DNA of 64,000 bases from Pinguiococcus pyrenoidosus. Its lineage: Eukaryota; Sar; Pinguiophyceae; Pinguiochrysidales; Pinguiochrysidaceae. A model generated the notes under the pieces. The model ran no database searches. It had not been told where the DNA came from and worked only from the letters and a program-made list of their open reading frames with translations. Below are positions 30,178 to 42,800 of the stretch, in pieces; position 1 is the stretch's first letter; every line of letters starts with the position of its first letter. The DNA is taken from the NCBI GenBank assembly GCA_019677205.1, contig JAAMXY010000927.1:1-64000 (forward strand), given 5' to 3'. A program made the translations under genes and the position numbers.

Positions 30178-31980
30178 ATGCCTTGGAACAGCGGCGCTCC
30201 CGCGGTCGACGAGTCCGGCATCCCAGAGGGGGCCGAGGCAGCGCTGCGCCTGCTTCGGCAGAACGCGGCCCGGTGGCGCAACGCCGCTGCGAGCGAGCGT
30301 GTCAAGCTGGCGAGGCAGTGTCTCGGCCAGCTACGCAGCTTTTCCTCGATCGGAGAGACGTGGCTGCAGGACTGCTTGGACAACACGGGCCGACCGGCCT
30401 CGGTGGTCGCGGCGGAGACCCGCTTCAAGATCGTGTCCGTGGCCGAGGCGTTCCTGCGCACCTTCATCGCCGTGCAGACGGGGGAACGCACGCCGCCCCA
30501 GGTCAAGAAAGAAGCGGACGCCTACAGGATCTACGACGTCCCCACCGATCCGCTGAACCCCATGAAGTCGGCGGAGATCTGGGCGGACCCACGGGACGAG
30601 GCCGTCCGCGGCTTCGAGCGCCCGCCGCCCAAAGACGAAGGGCGAGTCTGCTTGGTGCTGGCGGCCGGCAACGACAACATGCTGGCGCTGCGCGACGTGC
30701 TGGAGCGGCTCTTTCTGCACGATGAGGTGGTCCTGCTCAAGCACCATCCGCTGCGGCCGTATCTCGCGGCGCCCTACGCCCACGTCCTGGCGCCCCTGGA
30801 GCAGGCCGGCGTCTACATGCAAGTGCAAGATCCGGGGAACATCCCGCAGAGCGCGGCGATCGTCCGGCACCCGGCCGTTCGACACGTGCACCTCACCGGC
30901 GGACCGGCCACCCATCGGGCCCTGCGCAAGACCCTGGACGAGGTGGGCAAGCGAGACACGGAGATCACGAGCGAGCTTGGCGCTTGTACGCCCTGGGTCC
31001 TTCTACCCGATGGCGACGCGTCCCACGAGGCCGGCTGGACGACGAGCACCCTCAAGCACTATGCTTACAACCTGGCTATCATCAAGTGCCAGAACGGTGG
31101 GGCGTACTGCTTGTCGCCTCAAGTGCTCGTGATGCCGGCCGGCTGGAAGCACAAGGACGAGTTCATCGGATTCCTGAAGGAGGCCTTCGAAACCGAGTCC
31201 TTCGCCGCTCCCGCCAACTACTACCCGGGCAGCACGGAGCGCTGCGCGGCCCGTGCGGAGCTGGCCAAGGCAAAGGGCGCGGAGGTGACGATGCTCCGTC
31301 CCAAGGCGGAGCTGGATGACAGTGAGCTTGCAGAGCTCCATGCGAACAAGAACCTCGTGGCCACGCCGAGGAACTACGAGGTCGCGTTCATCGACCTGGG
31401 CGTTGCTGATATCTCGGACGTCAGCGGCTGGGTAGCAAAGTACAAGGACTTTCTTCAAGAGGAGGCGTTTGGTCCCCTCCTCGTCGCAGTGGAAGTGCCC
31501 TGCTTCAGTGCCGAGACGGTTGACGTCCTCACAAGCCTTGCGACCTTCTCGAACGCTCACGTCGGTGGATCCCTGAGCATGACGGTCCTCGCTCCGCCCT
31601 CGATTCCTGTCGATGTCCTGGATGATGCGTTTATTTCCAAGCTCAAATGGGGATCGGTCTGCGTCAACGCATGGTCGGCGTTTGCATACATCGTGATCGA
31701 CGGCGTCTGGGGCGCGTACCCGGGTCTTTACTCCGACCGGGACGTCGGCTCAGGAAACGCGCAGATTGGGAATCCGTTCAAGCTTCCGGGCGCCCGGAAG
31801 ACGGTCGTTCGGGGAGACTTTAGCAACCCGGCCATCGACTTCAGGAAGCAGACACCTAATGCCGTCATGGCCGCGATTTGTGAGTTCACCGCGCAACAAA
31901 GCGCTGGGACCGCCGTTGCCATCGTGCGTGCCCTGTGGACGCTCGTGACAGCCCCATGCCGCAAAGCGGTGAATGTATGA
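30178..31980 (+). CDS. Bacterial-type aldehyde dehydrogenase superfamily protein
   Basis: A single exon. From the ATG at 30178 it has 600 residues; the frame is open a further 104 codons upstream from a non-ATG triplet, so a longer form is possible. It belongs to the ALDH fold: Rossmann-like VCLVLAAGNDNMLALRDVL and VVLLKHHPLRPYL, the HLTGG turn, the general-base region ITSELGACTPW, and the likely catalytic Cys in NGGAYCLSPQVLV. Late motifs include SVCVNAWSAFAYIVIDGVWGAYPG and AQIGNPF. The overall plan (long N-terminal helical region, YYPGS after the Cys) matches a little-studied class of ALDH-like proteins common in actinobacteria and other bacteria. The substrate is unknown; acyl or fatty aldehydes are a guess. 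The absence of introns fits possible transfer, though other genes here also lack introns. Confidence 0.75.
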   Translation: MPWNSGAPAVDESGIPEGAEAALRLLRQNAARWRNAAASERVKLARQCLGQLRSFSSIGETWLQDCLDNTGRPASVVAAETRFKIVSVAEAFLRTFIAVQTGERTPPQVKKEADAYRIYDVPTDPLNPMKSAEIWADPRDEAVRGFERPPPKDEGRVCLVLAAGNDNMLALRDVLERLFLHDEVVLLKHHPLRPYLAAPYAHVLAPLEQAGVYMQVQDPGNIPQSAAIVRHPAVRHVHLTGGPATHRALRKTLDEVGKRDTEITSELGACTPWVLLPDGDASHEAGWTTSTLKHYAYNLAIIKCQNGGAYCLSPQVLVMPAGWKHKDEFIGFLKEAFETESFAAPANYYPGSTERCAARAELAKAKGAEVTMLRPKAELDDSELAELHANKNLVATPRNYEVAFIDLGVADISDVSGWVAKYKDFLQEEAFGPLLVAVEVPCFSAETVDVLTSLATFSNAHVGGSLSMTVLAPPSIPVDVLDDAFISKLKWGSVCVNAWSAFAYIVIDGVWGAYPGLYSDRDVGSGNAQIGNPFKLPGARKTVVRGDFSNPAIDFRKQTPNAVMAAICEFTAQQSAGTAVAIVRALWTLVTAPCRKAVNV

Positions 31981-32236
31981 ATCAGCTGGGGACTGAATGT
32001 GCTGTCTGCCGTGCTCCGCGTGCATCTGACGTTTGCCTTTTCGTTCATGAATGGCGGGCTGCGGGCTGGCCTGGCGGGGGGACACTTCGACAAAGGGCGA
32101 TGGATATGGCGCTGTGAGAAGATAGCGCGCCGGTACTCGACGTCTTTGCGCGACCTTGCCAATGATCGCAGCCTGCATGTGTGCAAGAGAGCCTATTCCA
32201 GTCGGTCTAAGGCATACCTACGGTCTTGCGATGAAG

Positions 32237-33421
32237 CTAACGAACAACCGCTAGGACTCTTGTCTCAGCCTCCGGTGCGTCTTTCACGTTCAGAGGAAGC
32301 GCCACGAAGGTCACGCCAACCTCTGGAAGCTCGGCTAGATTCATATTTTCTATCATGAACTTGTCTGCGCCGAGCACATGGCGGTGCACAGGGAAGGCCT
32401 CGTCCATGCCCCGATCCAGTGACGCTGTGTCTATGCCGATGCCCTTGATGTTCTTCCTATCGAGAAGCCAAAGAGCAGCTTCCTCTGAGAAGCCTGGGAA
32501 ATGCTTGATCCCTTCCGAGGGACCAGGGGGGGGAGGGGGGGAAGGGAAAAAGCACACAGGACAAAGGAGTCAGTAGGAAATAGAAAACGGAATGACGTCG
32601 GGCTGGGCAGTTTCTTTGGTGATTCTCATTCGACGGGGAACGTGTGAATGTGCATGTGGATGTGTACACGAATTGTGTATATGAATGGGAGTGCGAAATG
32701 CTTTTGGCGACATGCCTACCTTTCACTTCCACCCCGTCGTACTCATCCAGCCCGAGATAATCCTTGGTGGAGTAGAATCTTGCTCCCCAGCCGGTCTTCA
32801 TGACCACGATGGCTTGCTGCGGAATCTCGCCATGGCGGCTTTCCCAAGCTTCCAGATCCTCCACGGTGAGCCTAAGTGATTCGTTTTCAGTTGTCATCGA
32901 ATCCGCCTTCGCTATGCCCAAAGCGAATGCATCCTGGCAGACCTGTAATCCCAGTCTTTCTCGCACTTGTCCACGACGTCGACCACCACTCCGGGAGCGA
33001 TGAGTTCCGCCAGGCGAAGGCCGTCGATGCAGCGGCCGTTCTTGTACCAATGCGCAGGCGCATCGATGTGCGTGCCCACGTCGCACGCCATGCAAAAGCG
33101 CTTCTTCCAGAAGCCTCCGGGCCCCTCTTCCCGCGTGTCGTTCAAGTCCTTTTCGCATTCCAGAGGAGCAAGCTTAGTGCCTCGACAAGCGCTTGTCGCG
33201 GTTAAGCACAGGAAGATTGGCCCACCTCTGCCGCGAAATTGGATCTCTGGAAGAAACAGCCGGCGAAGCTGAACGACTCCGGACGAATAACCTGGGGTGA
33301 AGCGAGGCTAAGGTGTCCGCCGAACGCCGACCGACAGAACTTGACGCACCTGGGTGCAGTCGACGACGCTGCTGCCGCCCAGCAGCGCCGCTGCCGCAGC
33401 GACTTCGCTGGAGTCATCCAT
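32237..33421 (-). CDS. Cyclase / kynurenine-formamidase-like metal hydrolase
   Basis: Minus-strand exons 33421-33350, 33291-33226, 33172-32943, 32871-32720 and 32511-32237 give 264 residues (introns 58, 53, 71 and 208 bases). Members hydrolyse amide or cyclic bonds (formylkynurenine, isatin and others) with a divalent metal. Seen here: VVDCTQ near the start, GGFWKKRFCMACDVGTHIDAPAH, then LTVEDLEAWESRHGEIPQQA, VVMKTGWG, FPGFSEEAALWLL, GIGIDTASLDRG and a C-terminal FVALPLNVKDAPEAE. The family metal motif is HxGTHxDxPxH; here the first His is Asp (DVGTH), while the other ligands remain. The intron in front of exon 5 has a long C-run before its acceptor. There is no targeting peptide, so it is probably cytosolic. 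Confidence 0.83.
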
Positions 33422-33860
33422 ACAGAAGGCAAATAAGGCTTAAACAGCCGAATTCTGTCGTTACGGGGCGAAAAAGCGCGGGAAATCCTTTGGGGGCGGC
33501 AAGCGAAGTGGCGAACAGGGATCTTCCATCTGTCACGCTGAAACCGTTACAGTTCATCCGGATCGCAGCTCAAGTCCGATTGGTAGCACAAGCAGTGCTG
33601 AGTCCGAACCGCTCGGATTTGAGTCTTATTTCCAGCAGCCAGAGAGCTCCTTTCGACCGCTTCGAGATCCTATGAACAAAACATTGTCTTTTCCTCTATC
33701 GTTTCAACGGTTAATATCCGTTTTGGAAACCGTAAACCCCCAAATCCCCATTCAAATCCTTCTTGACGTAACTTTTCCGCCCCAAAGCGCCACAAACCCC
33801 TAAACATCCCAATCACTTGCTGGGTTCGCATCTTTCGCAGTCGTAGGGGGCTTTTTTACA
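33422..33860. other. Divergent intergenic region (cyclase / DYNC2H1)
   Basis: About 440 bases, moderately AT-rich at 33660-33800. It contains aacggtta at 33706 and the related aaccgtta at 33542, sharing a core with motifs upstream of DNAI2. No gene or RNA is supported. Confidence 0.4.
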
Positions 33861-36800
33861 ATGGGGGACCGGCGCTTGGCGGCGCTGGGCCGCCTGCTGG
33901 AGGCGCTGGGCGCCGATGGCGAGGCGGCTGCCAAGGGCCTCTCCGATGAGGAGGCTGCCAGAGCCTTCCTGGATGACCCAGACACGTCTTCCCTGCAGAT
34001 CTCTGTGCTCGCTGATGGTCGGGTGGAGCTGAGTACCCGTGTGCGAGACCGTGTTGCAGAAGGAGCGCGCGAAGTGCACCTTCTCAAGCGCAAGCCCGAA
34101 GCGCTGACGGAGGAGACGCTGACGACCGAAGTGCAGTTGGCTTCGGTGCAAGATGGGCCTCTCATGTCGCTGTACTACGTGTTGCACGAGGTGTACAACC
34201 CCGCTCTCATGCGGTCGGGGGACTATGCGGACAAGCTCGACGGCAGAGTGACCAAGCTGCTGACGGAGCTGGAGCTCGCGCTGAAGCAGCTTGTGACTGA
34301 CGGGGACACCGGGCGCGACAATGCGGACCCAGCGAGTGAGGACAATGTCTCGGGCATCATGACGCCACAGGACGAGTTTGACTTCTGGAATCGCTACCGT
34401 GGCCGACGAGTCGACCGCGACATGCTACGGAGCATTTGTGGCGCCTTCGACGGCATCTCGCCGTTCTTCGCGAGCATAGACAGCATGAGCGTGAGCGACG
34501 TAGAGGACCTCGTGGACACCGCTCAGGGGGCGCTGGACGATGCCTGGCAAGCTGAGGGGCGAAGCGCACGCTCCCGCTTTCCGCAAGTGCGGATGGCGCG
34601 GCTGATTGAAGTGATGTCGTCCTCCTTCGTTCGCACGATCCAGAGGCGCTTGCGGACCGTCGATCTTTGGGAAGGTAGCGCCGCCGAGGTCGAGACGGCG
34701 CTGCAGGACGGCCTGGACATCCTGCAGAAGTGGATTGGTGCGACGCATGAGCTCACGGGGACGTTCTGGAGGAGTCTCGGAGACCGCCGCTGGGAGGGAG
34801 AGCCGTTTGACTCGACCTTCTTGACGAAGTTCTGCGAGAGGCTGGAGTCCATCAAGGACGTCCGCCAGCAGCACGAGGAGCTCAAGACGCTGCTAAAGCC
34901 CGAGGGGGTCCGCCAGCTCAAGCTAGAGACGGCTATGACGGACGCGTTCGCCAACGTCCAGCCGCTGATCTACAACGTGTACACCCAGGAGGACTGGGAG
35001 CAGGCGCTCAAACGCTTCGAACGGGCCCTGCTGCCCGCGGAGTCCATGATTGCGAGTAGCATCCGGAAGCGCATCGCCGCGCACTCCGGGCGACCGCAGA
35101 TGCTCCTGAAGGAGTTTCAGAGATACTCGAGGTCCCTGACGCGCCCGCGCATTGCGTCAGCCCTTGCCTCCGAGAGGGAAAGCCTGGTGGCGGAGCTGTC
35201 CCAGCTCGTCGACGCGGTGGATGCCGACTTTGAGAGCAAGAATTTCCGGTCCGGCCCGAAGGACGCGGCGCTCTGTCACCTCGGAGCCGAAGTGCGAGGC
35301 ATCATGGTTTGCCGGCAGCTCTGCGCCAGAATGGAACGGGTCATGGCCCCAAGCACGCACCAACTTCTTGGCGACCTCTCCGGCTTCTCGGCCCTGCAGA
35401 GGCTTGCGGAAAGTGTGATGGAGAAGATCCATCGCGAAGAGAGCGAGGTCTTCGAAAGGTGGACGGACGACATCGAGTACGTCATCCAGGATGGAGAGCT
35501 CAACCTTCGCGCGACAGGCAAGCTCATGGAGATGAGGGAAGGACTGCTGGTGGTGAACTATTCCGAGAGGCTCGTGCAGCTCCTGCGGGAGGTCCGCCAG
35601 CTGCGTGAGCTGGGCTTTTCCGTGAAGCAAAGCATCGTCAAGATTGCGCAGGACGGAGAGCGATACTATCGGTACGGCGTGCTTCTAAAGAAGATCGCGA
35701 ACTTCTACAACAGCCTGGAGACGCAGATCATTGAGGAGCAGAAGCCCATGCTGCTCGAGGCGCTGCTTTCCTTTGAGAAAGAGGTGTCCCACCAGAGCTT
35801 AACCCGCGCCGGAGGCCGCAGCGAAGAAGTCACGTGGGGAAACCCAGTGGAGTGCGAGAACTACGTCACTCGTCTTCAGAACGCGGCGACGAGGCTGAAC
35901 AACGAGAACCGCCGCCTGCGGAAGCTGCACGAGAAAATGGCCCAGCAAGTCGTGGCCCTGATGAGCATCGATATCCTGCGCCAGCGTGATCTGTGGAACG
36001 CCAAGTGGCAGGGTCTGCGGGAGTTCGTGGAAGGCCTGAGCAAGAAGTACTCCAAGCAGCACATGACGAGGTGGAAGACGCATTGGGACTACCAGCTCTA
36101 CAAAGCCGTCGAGGCCGGCTATCAAGCAGGCCTCTACTCGCTGAATGAGAACCTCACGGAAATCAGTTGCGAGATCCGCTTCGGAAGCAGAAGCCTGGTC
36201 TTCAAGCCACCGCTCGAGGAGCTGCGCCGCGCCTACTACCGGGAGATGAAGAAGTTCGTGAGCATTCCGAACATCTTCGGTGGTTTGACCGAGAGGAACG
36301 ACATCTTCCGCCCCATGGCGAAGAGGAATGCGTCTTCCCTGTGCCGGGTCCTTGCCAAGGCCGAGCAGCTCTTCTACGACCTGGAAGGCCTGCTGCAGGA
36401 GCTGCAGGCCTGGGCCGTGCTGGCGTCGCTCGAGGATCAAGACTCCGTCGTGGAAGCGCAGTGCATTGAAGCTCCCGACTTTGAGAATGCCTTCAAGCTG
36501 CTCGCGTCCAAGCGAAAGGACTGCGACCGGCTTCCGGACAGCAAGAAGATCGACTCGGTGAGGATCAGCTACTCGCCGCTCAAGGCTGGGATCGAAGATC
36601 ACCTGCAGAAGCTCAGTGACACGGTGCTGATCATGCTGAGGAAGCGCATTCTGGGTCAGTTCAAGGAGGTGGACAGCTTCCTGAACGAGGCGATGCAGAA
36701 GCTCAGCCACCGCCCCCACTCCATCGAGGAAATCAGCGCCGCGAAGAAGGACTGGAAGCAGCTGGACGAGGCACGGAACGAGATGCAGCAGGCCAGCGCC

Positions 36801-39800
36801 AGGTGCCAGATCCTGCGGAACCTTCTCATGCAGCACGCCCCAGGCACGGAGATCGACACGAGCGAGGTGTCCAGCCGCATGGCGAACCTCGAGGGCGAGG
36901 GAGGGCGCTGGGACGAATTCGACATCAGCATGGAGGCCTTCAACGACATCATCGACCAGGAGCAGGAGGCTCTGAAGAAGGTCCTGGAGGACGAGGTCGT
37001 CAGCACCAACATCGCCGTGGAAAAGTTCCATCAGAGGTGGGATGCGCTGAAGCCCAAGGAGATGCCGGACTGGTCCAAGGACAGCATCGAGAAGACCTTT
37101 GCATCTCTGGATCAGTTCAAGGAGGGCTTCGCCGAACTTCGGAAGAAGTCGGAGGCGCTCACAGAGAATTGCTCGAACTTCGGCATGGCCGCTCCGCGCT
37201 TTGAAGGCTTGGCTCCGCTGGAGCACGACTTGAACTTCACCATGTCCAGCTGGGACATGCTCAAGGAGTTTGACACCGAGGAATCCGCCCTGGGGAGCAC
37301 GGATTGGATCACGTTCCGCACGAATGTCTTTGCTCTGCAGGATTTTGGAGCGAGCTGGGCAGACAAGCTCACGGCGCGCTACGAAGAGCGCTCTCACGAC
37401 ATTGTCACGGAGTATCTGCAGACCAAAGTGGATCGCATCAAGAGAGCCATGCCGGTGCTGAAGTACTGCCGAGGCGACCCTTTCAAGGAAGAGCACTGGA
37501 CGTCGCTCCTTCAGGGAAAGCTGGGCATCGCTCGCGGGGTGCGGCTGGAGAACCTCACCGCGCAGCATTTCATCGACGTGCTGGAGAAGCTGGCCGAGCC
37601 CGGTCTGCTGAAATTCGTGAAGCATCTGAATGCCCAGGCCCAGGGAGAGGTGACGATCCGCGAGGCGCTGCAGGAGCTGGTGGCCTGGTCCCAAACCGCC
37701 GAGCTCAGCCTCCTGGAACATGAGCAAGACGGGCGCAGAACGCCGCTCATCAAGGAATGGAAGGACTTGCTCCTGGAACTGGGAGACAAGCAATCCCTGT
37801 TGGCCTCCCTGAAGGAATCCAGCTTCTTCCGGCCGTTCGCGGACCAAGGCGCCACATACGAGACGAAGCTCGCCGTTCTGGACGTCTGCCTCACGACCAT
37901 GAACAGCATCCAGAGGAAGTGGGTGTACCTCGAGCCGATCTTCGGTCGCGGCGCCCTGGCCTCCGAGGCCGCCAGGTTTCGACGAGTCGATGAGGAGTTC
38001 CGAGACATCATGGCGAGGATCGACAGGGAGCCGAAGCTCTTCAACCTCGCGGACGACATGCTCTTTCCGGGGCTGCAGGACAGTCTCAAGACGCAGCTGG
38101 ATCAGCTGGAGCGCTGCCAGAAGGCCCTGGCCGAGTTCCTGGAGGAGAAGCGCTCGTGCATGCCGCGCTTCTACTTCATCGGGGACGACGATCTTCTCGA
38201 GATCCTCGGCCAGTCCCAGAACCCCAACATCATCCAGACGCACCTGAAAAAGCTCTTCCAAGGGGTCAACCGAGTCGCGTTCACCGATGTCGAGGACGGG
38301 AGCACCGCCGAAATCGTGGCGCTCTTGAGCTCCGAAGGCGAGCGGGTCTCGCTTCAGAATCCGGTCAAGCTCGGTGACAAGGTGGAGGAATGGCTCGAGC
38401 GCTTTGCAGAGGAGATGAAGGACACGCTCAAATCCCAGCTCGCGACCTGTCTGGAGACGGAGCTGGACTACGAGGTGTTCCCCAGCCAGGTGCTCTGCAT
38501 GGCGAAGCTCGTTGACTTCGCCCGAGACGTAGAGGTGGCAATCGAAGAGGAGTCGCTCGGCAAGCTCAAGGGCAATCTGCGGTCGCTGCTGCAGCAGCTC
38601 ACGGGGCAGGACCTCTCCGAGCAGCGTCTTCTCAATCTCAAGGTGAAGGCTCTGGTGCTGGACCTCATTCACAATCTGGACGTGATCGACCAGCTCCAAA
38701 GAGAGCAAGTGCGCTCCGTGGATGACTGGCAGTGGCAGAAGCAACTGCGCGCCTACATGGAAGGCCGCTGCGCCAAGATGGTCATGTACGACGCGACCTT
38801 CGACTACACCTACGAGTACCAAGGCAATGCGCCAAAGCTAGTCCACACGCCGCTCACCGATAAGTGCTTTCTCACCCTGACGCAAGCGATGAAGAACGGC
38901 TTTGGGGGAAATCCCTACGGGCCGGCCGGCACGGGCAAAACCGAGTCGGTCAAGGCGCTGGGCAACGCCTTCGGCCGGCAGGTGCTGGTCCAGAACTGTG
39001 ACGAAGGCATCGACTTCCAGGCCATGGGAAGGATGTTCATCGGTTTGGTGAAGTGCGGCGCGTGGGGCTGTTTCGACGAGTTCAATCGGCTCAAGGAGGA
39101 TCAACTGTCCGCCGTCTCGCAGCAGATCCAGATCATCCAAGATGCCATCAAAGGCCGGCGTCGGCAGATCAAGCTGCTGGGCAGAACGACGGATGTCAAC
39201 TTCAACGCTGGCATCTTCGTCACTCTCAACCCTGCCGGGAAGGACTATGGCGGACGCAGCAAGCTGCCGGACAACCTGAAAGCTCTGTTCCGTCCCGTCG
39301 CCATGGGCAAGCCGGACAACGAGCTGATCGCGGAGGTGATCCTCTACAGCGAGGGCTTCCAGTGCGCCAAGGACCTGGCCAGCAAGATTGTCAGCATCTT
39401 CCTGCTCAGTCGCCAGCTGCTCAGCAAGCAGCAGCACTACGACTGGGGCCTCCGCGCCCTGAAGGCGGTCTTGAACACGGGCGGCAAGCTCATTCTCGCG
39501 CTCAAGCGGGAGAGGGCGTCGTTGACGGTCGACCTCGAGGGCGAGCTGCTGATCAAGGCGATCCGGGTGAACACCCTTTCCAAGCTCACGTTCGACGACA
39601 CGAAGAAGTTCCTCTCGCTCATTTCCGACATCTTCCCGGGAGTGGAGAGCAGCGACGTGAGTGGCGGTGACCTGGAGGCGGCGATTCGAAAGGTCATGGT
39701 CGACAAGCCATTCTTCCTGGAGGAGGACGAGACGCAGATCCGGAAGATGCTGCAGCTGAAGGAGGCCCTCGATCAGCGCATGGGTTGCGTGGTCGTGGGA

Positions 39801-42800
39801 CCGAGCGGCTGCGGAAAGTCGACGGTGTGGAACGTCTTGCGCAGAGCGCTTGAGCACTGTGGGCAGAAGGTGCAAGTGCACGTCATGAATCCCAAGTCCA
39901 TGCACCGCCAACGCCTCCTGGGCCACATGGACTTGGACACGCGGGAGTGGAGCGACGGGGTACTCACCGCCGCGGCGAGGCTCGTCGTGAAAGAGCCGCC
40001 CGAGGTGCGCTCTTGGATCGTGTGCGATGGAGACGTGGATCCGGAGTGGATCGAGAGTCTCAACTCCGTCCTCGACGACAACCACCTGCTGACGCTTCCC
40101 AACGGCGAGAGAATCAGTTTCGGGTCGAACGTGAACTTCCTCTTCGAGACGCACGACCTGCGCTTCGCCTCGCCGGCGACGGTGTCGCGCATGGGCATGA
40201 TCTTCCTCAGCGACGAAGACATGGACGTCCGGCGGGTTGTGAACAAGTGGTTGAGCACGCAGCCGGAAGACATGCGCATGTCGCTGAGCAATTGGATCGA
40301 TGAACTCTTCTTCAAGGCGCTGGAGGCCGCGCAAAAGCTGGACGCCGTCGTAGAGACCACACTGGTGGGCAGCGTCCTGAACGCTCTGAGCCAGTTTCAT
40401 GACGTGGACTGCCGTGGTGCGTTCGTCGTGGCTCTGATTCGCGGCCTGGGAGGCAACCTGGTGCATGCCGACCGCGTGGGGCTGGCCAAGCAGATCTACC
40501 AGTGGGCGAACGAACGGCCGGCGGACATGAGCGAACCGCTGGACTGCTACTGGGGTCCCCGCGGATTCGAGAGCTACTCGACGGAACGGCGCCTGGACGC
40601 CGAGGAGTTCAGCACGGACGCAGTCGTCCCAACGGTATCCGTGAAGAGGACCGTCGACACTTTCCGCCCGCTGATGGAGCGCAACGACCCTTTCTTGGTC
40701 GTGGGCCCCGAGGGCTGCGGCAAGCACATGAGCATCATGTACGCCTTCACGCAGCGGAAAGGAACGACAGTGACAACGCTGCACTGCAATGCGCAAACGA
40801 CCGCCGAGCACATCATCACGAAGATTGCCTCGACGTGCTCGCTCTTCAGCTCGCCAGACGGGCGGGTGTACCGTCCCCGCGACTGCGAGAAGCTCGTGCT
40901 GTACCTCAAAGACATCAACCTGCCTCGGCCAGACATGTACAACACGTGCATGCTGATCGCGTTCCTTCAGCAGCTCCTGACCTACGGTGGCTTCTACGAC
41001 GAAAATCTGGAGTTTCTGCGCATCGAGCGGATTCAGATTGTCGCGAGCATGAACCCGGCGGCTTCCTCGGGGCGCTTCGCGCTCTCTCCGCGCTTCACCG
41101 CGAGCGTCCGGATCGTGAACCTTGACTATCCGGAGAGGTCCGAGCTGACGACGATCTACGACGTCCTTCTGGAGGCGGCCTTCAGCACCGTGCCTGACTT
41201 TGACGCGCAGCGATTCTCGCAGTCGAGCGAGCGGGCGCGGTTGTCATCGCTCATGGTCGACACGTATGCAGAGATACGGTCGAAGTTCTCGTTGGAGGAC
41301 GCGAGGCACTACATCTTCACGCCGAGAGATCTCACCGCATGGGTCGCGGGACTTCTGCGCTACGATCTCGGCTCCGCCGATTTCGCGGAAGTCTTCGCGT
41401 ACGAAGCGGCTCGGAATTTCCGCGACAAGCTGGTTACGGTGGACGCTGAGAACCGCTTCGACTCGCTGGTCGGCAACCTGTTCCGCCCCTTCTTCAAAAC
41501 GTCGGTGACTGCACCGGGCGTCCTGTACAGCGCGCTCGCCGACGGTGGTGCGAAGTCCAAAAGCGGCGGGCAACCCAAGCTGGAGAGAATCTCGGAAGCC
41601 GACTTCATCCCGGTGGTCAAGCAGGGCATGATGTACTATGAGCGGGAGGAGAAAGACCTGAGCATCCTTCTCTTCTCGGAAGTCTTGGCGCACATCTGCC
41701 AAGTGGACCGCATCCTAAGTCGCGCGGAGGGCCACATCCTCCTGGTGGGAAGTGCGGGAGTGGGAAGAAGGACCGCAGTCACCCTCGTGGCCTACATGCT
41801 GGGTTACACGTACTTTGCGCCGTCCGTGACGCGGGACTTCGACGAGAAGGCCTTTTGCCAGGAGCTCAAGCAAGTCTTGCAGTGCGCCGGCATCGACGGC
41901 GAACGATGCGTTCTTTATGTCGAGGACAGCGTCTTCACCGTCAGCGCCATCTCAGAGATCCTCAACAGTCTGATAAGTGCTGGCGAGGTCCCCGGCCTGT
42001 ACTCCAACGAAGAGCTGGAGCCGCTTCTGGGTCCGCTGAAGGAGCTGATGATGGAGGAAGGCGTCCACCGGACGCCATATGATTTCTTCGTGTCTCGCGT
42101 GCGGAAGAATCTTCACGTGTGTGTCAGCATGGACAACCACAATCCGAACTTTGTTCTCCGCTGCGAGGCGAATCCCGCCTTCTATGCGAGATGCCAGGTC
42201 TTGTGGTTTGGCGAGTGGCGCAAGGCTGCCATGAGGGCCGTGCCATGTATGATGGAAAGCATCGCGGACTTGCTGAGGGGCAGAACCTCGGAAGCGAGCG
42301 ACTCCGATGAAGGCAAGGGCAGGGACGCATTCGAAGGTGCGGCGCAAGACTGCCATCCGCGTACGCTTGGCACCCTCTCCTTACGCATCGATCCTCACAC
42401 CTCTTGTTTTTGCATACGAAGGAAAAGAGGAGGACGAGTTCAAAGGCGGTGGAAAGTTTGACGACTCTGACGACGATGCGGAGGGGTCGGAGCGGCTGTC
42501 CATGGATTCGGGCCCGGATGCCGAGGCGTACGAGCATCTGTTGGAGGCGCTCTTCCGAGTTCACACGAGCGTGAAGAAGGTGGACGTCACTGCCGCCACG
42601 CCGCTGCACTTCGTGCGCTTCCTCCAGACCTGGAAGGATCTCTTCGATACCCGCAAGCTGTCGGTCAAGTCAGAACTCAAGCATCTGCTCGGGGGGCTGC
42701 ACAAGCTGGAGGAGGCCTCCCAGAATGTCGACGAGCTCAGCAGGGACGCCGTGGCCCAGAAGCGAGAGCTCGAAGCTGCCCAGGAAGCTGCGAACGACGC

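Noticed and set aside
30178-31980. Bacterial contamination as source of the aldehyde dehydrogenase
   Set aside because: The gene is flanked on both sides by clearly eukaryotic genes with introns and has matching composition and no assembly gap nearby; old transfer is more likely than contamination.
35799-38822. A 1007-codon minus-strand open frame
   Set aside because: It is antisense to the DYNC2H1 exon in GC-rich sequence; its translation is Leu/Arg/His-rich with no domain, and the plus strand matches dynein-2 throughout.
38838-40811. A 657-codon minus-strand open frame
   Set aside because: Another shadow of the dynein AAA region; same composition artefact.
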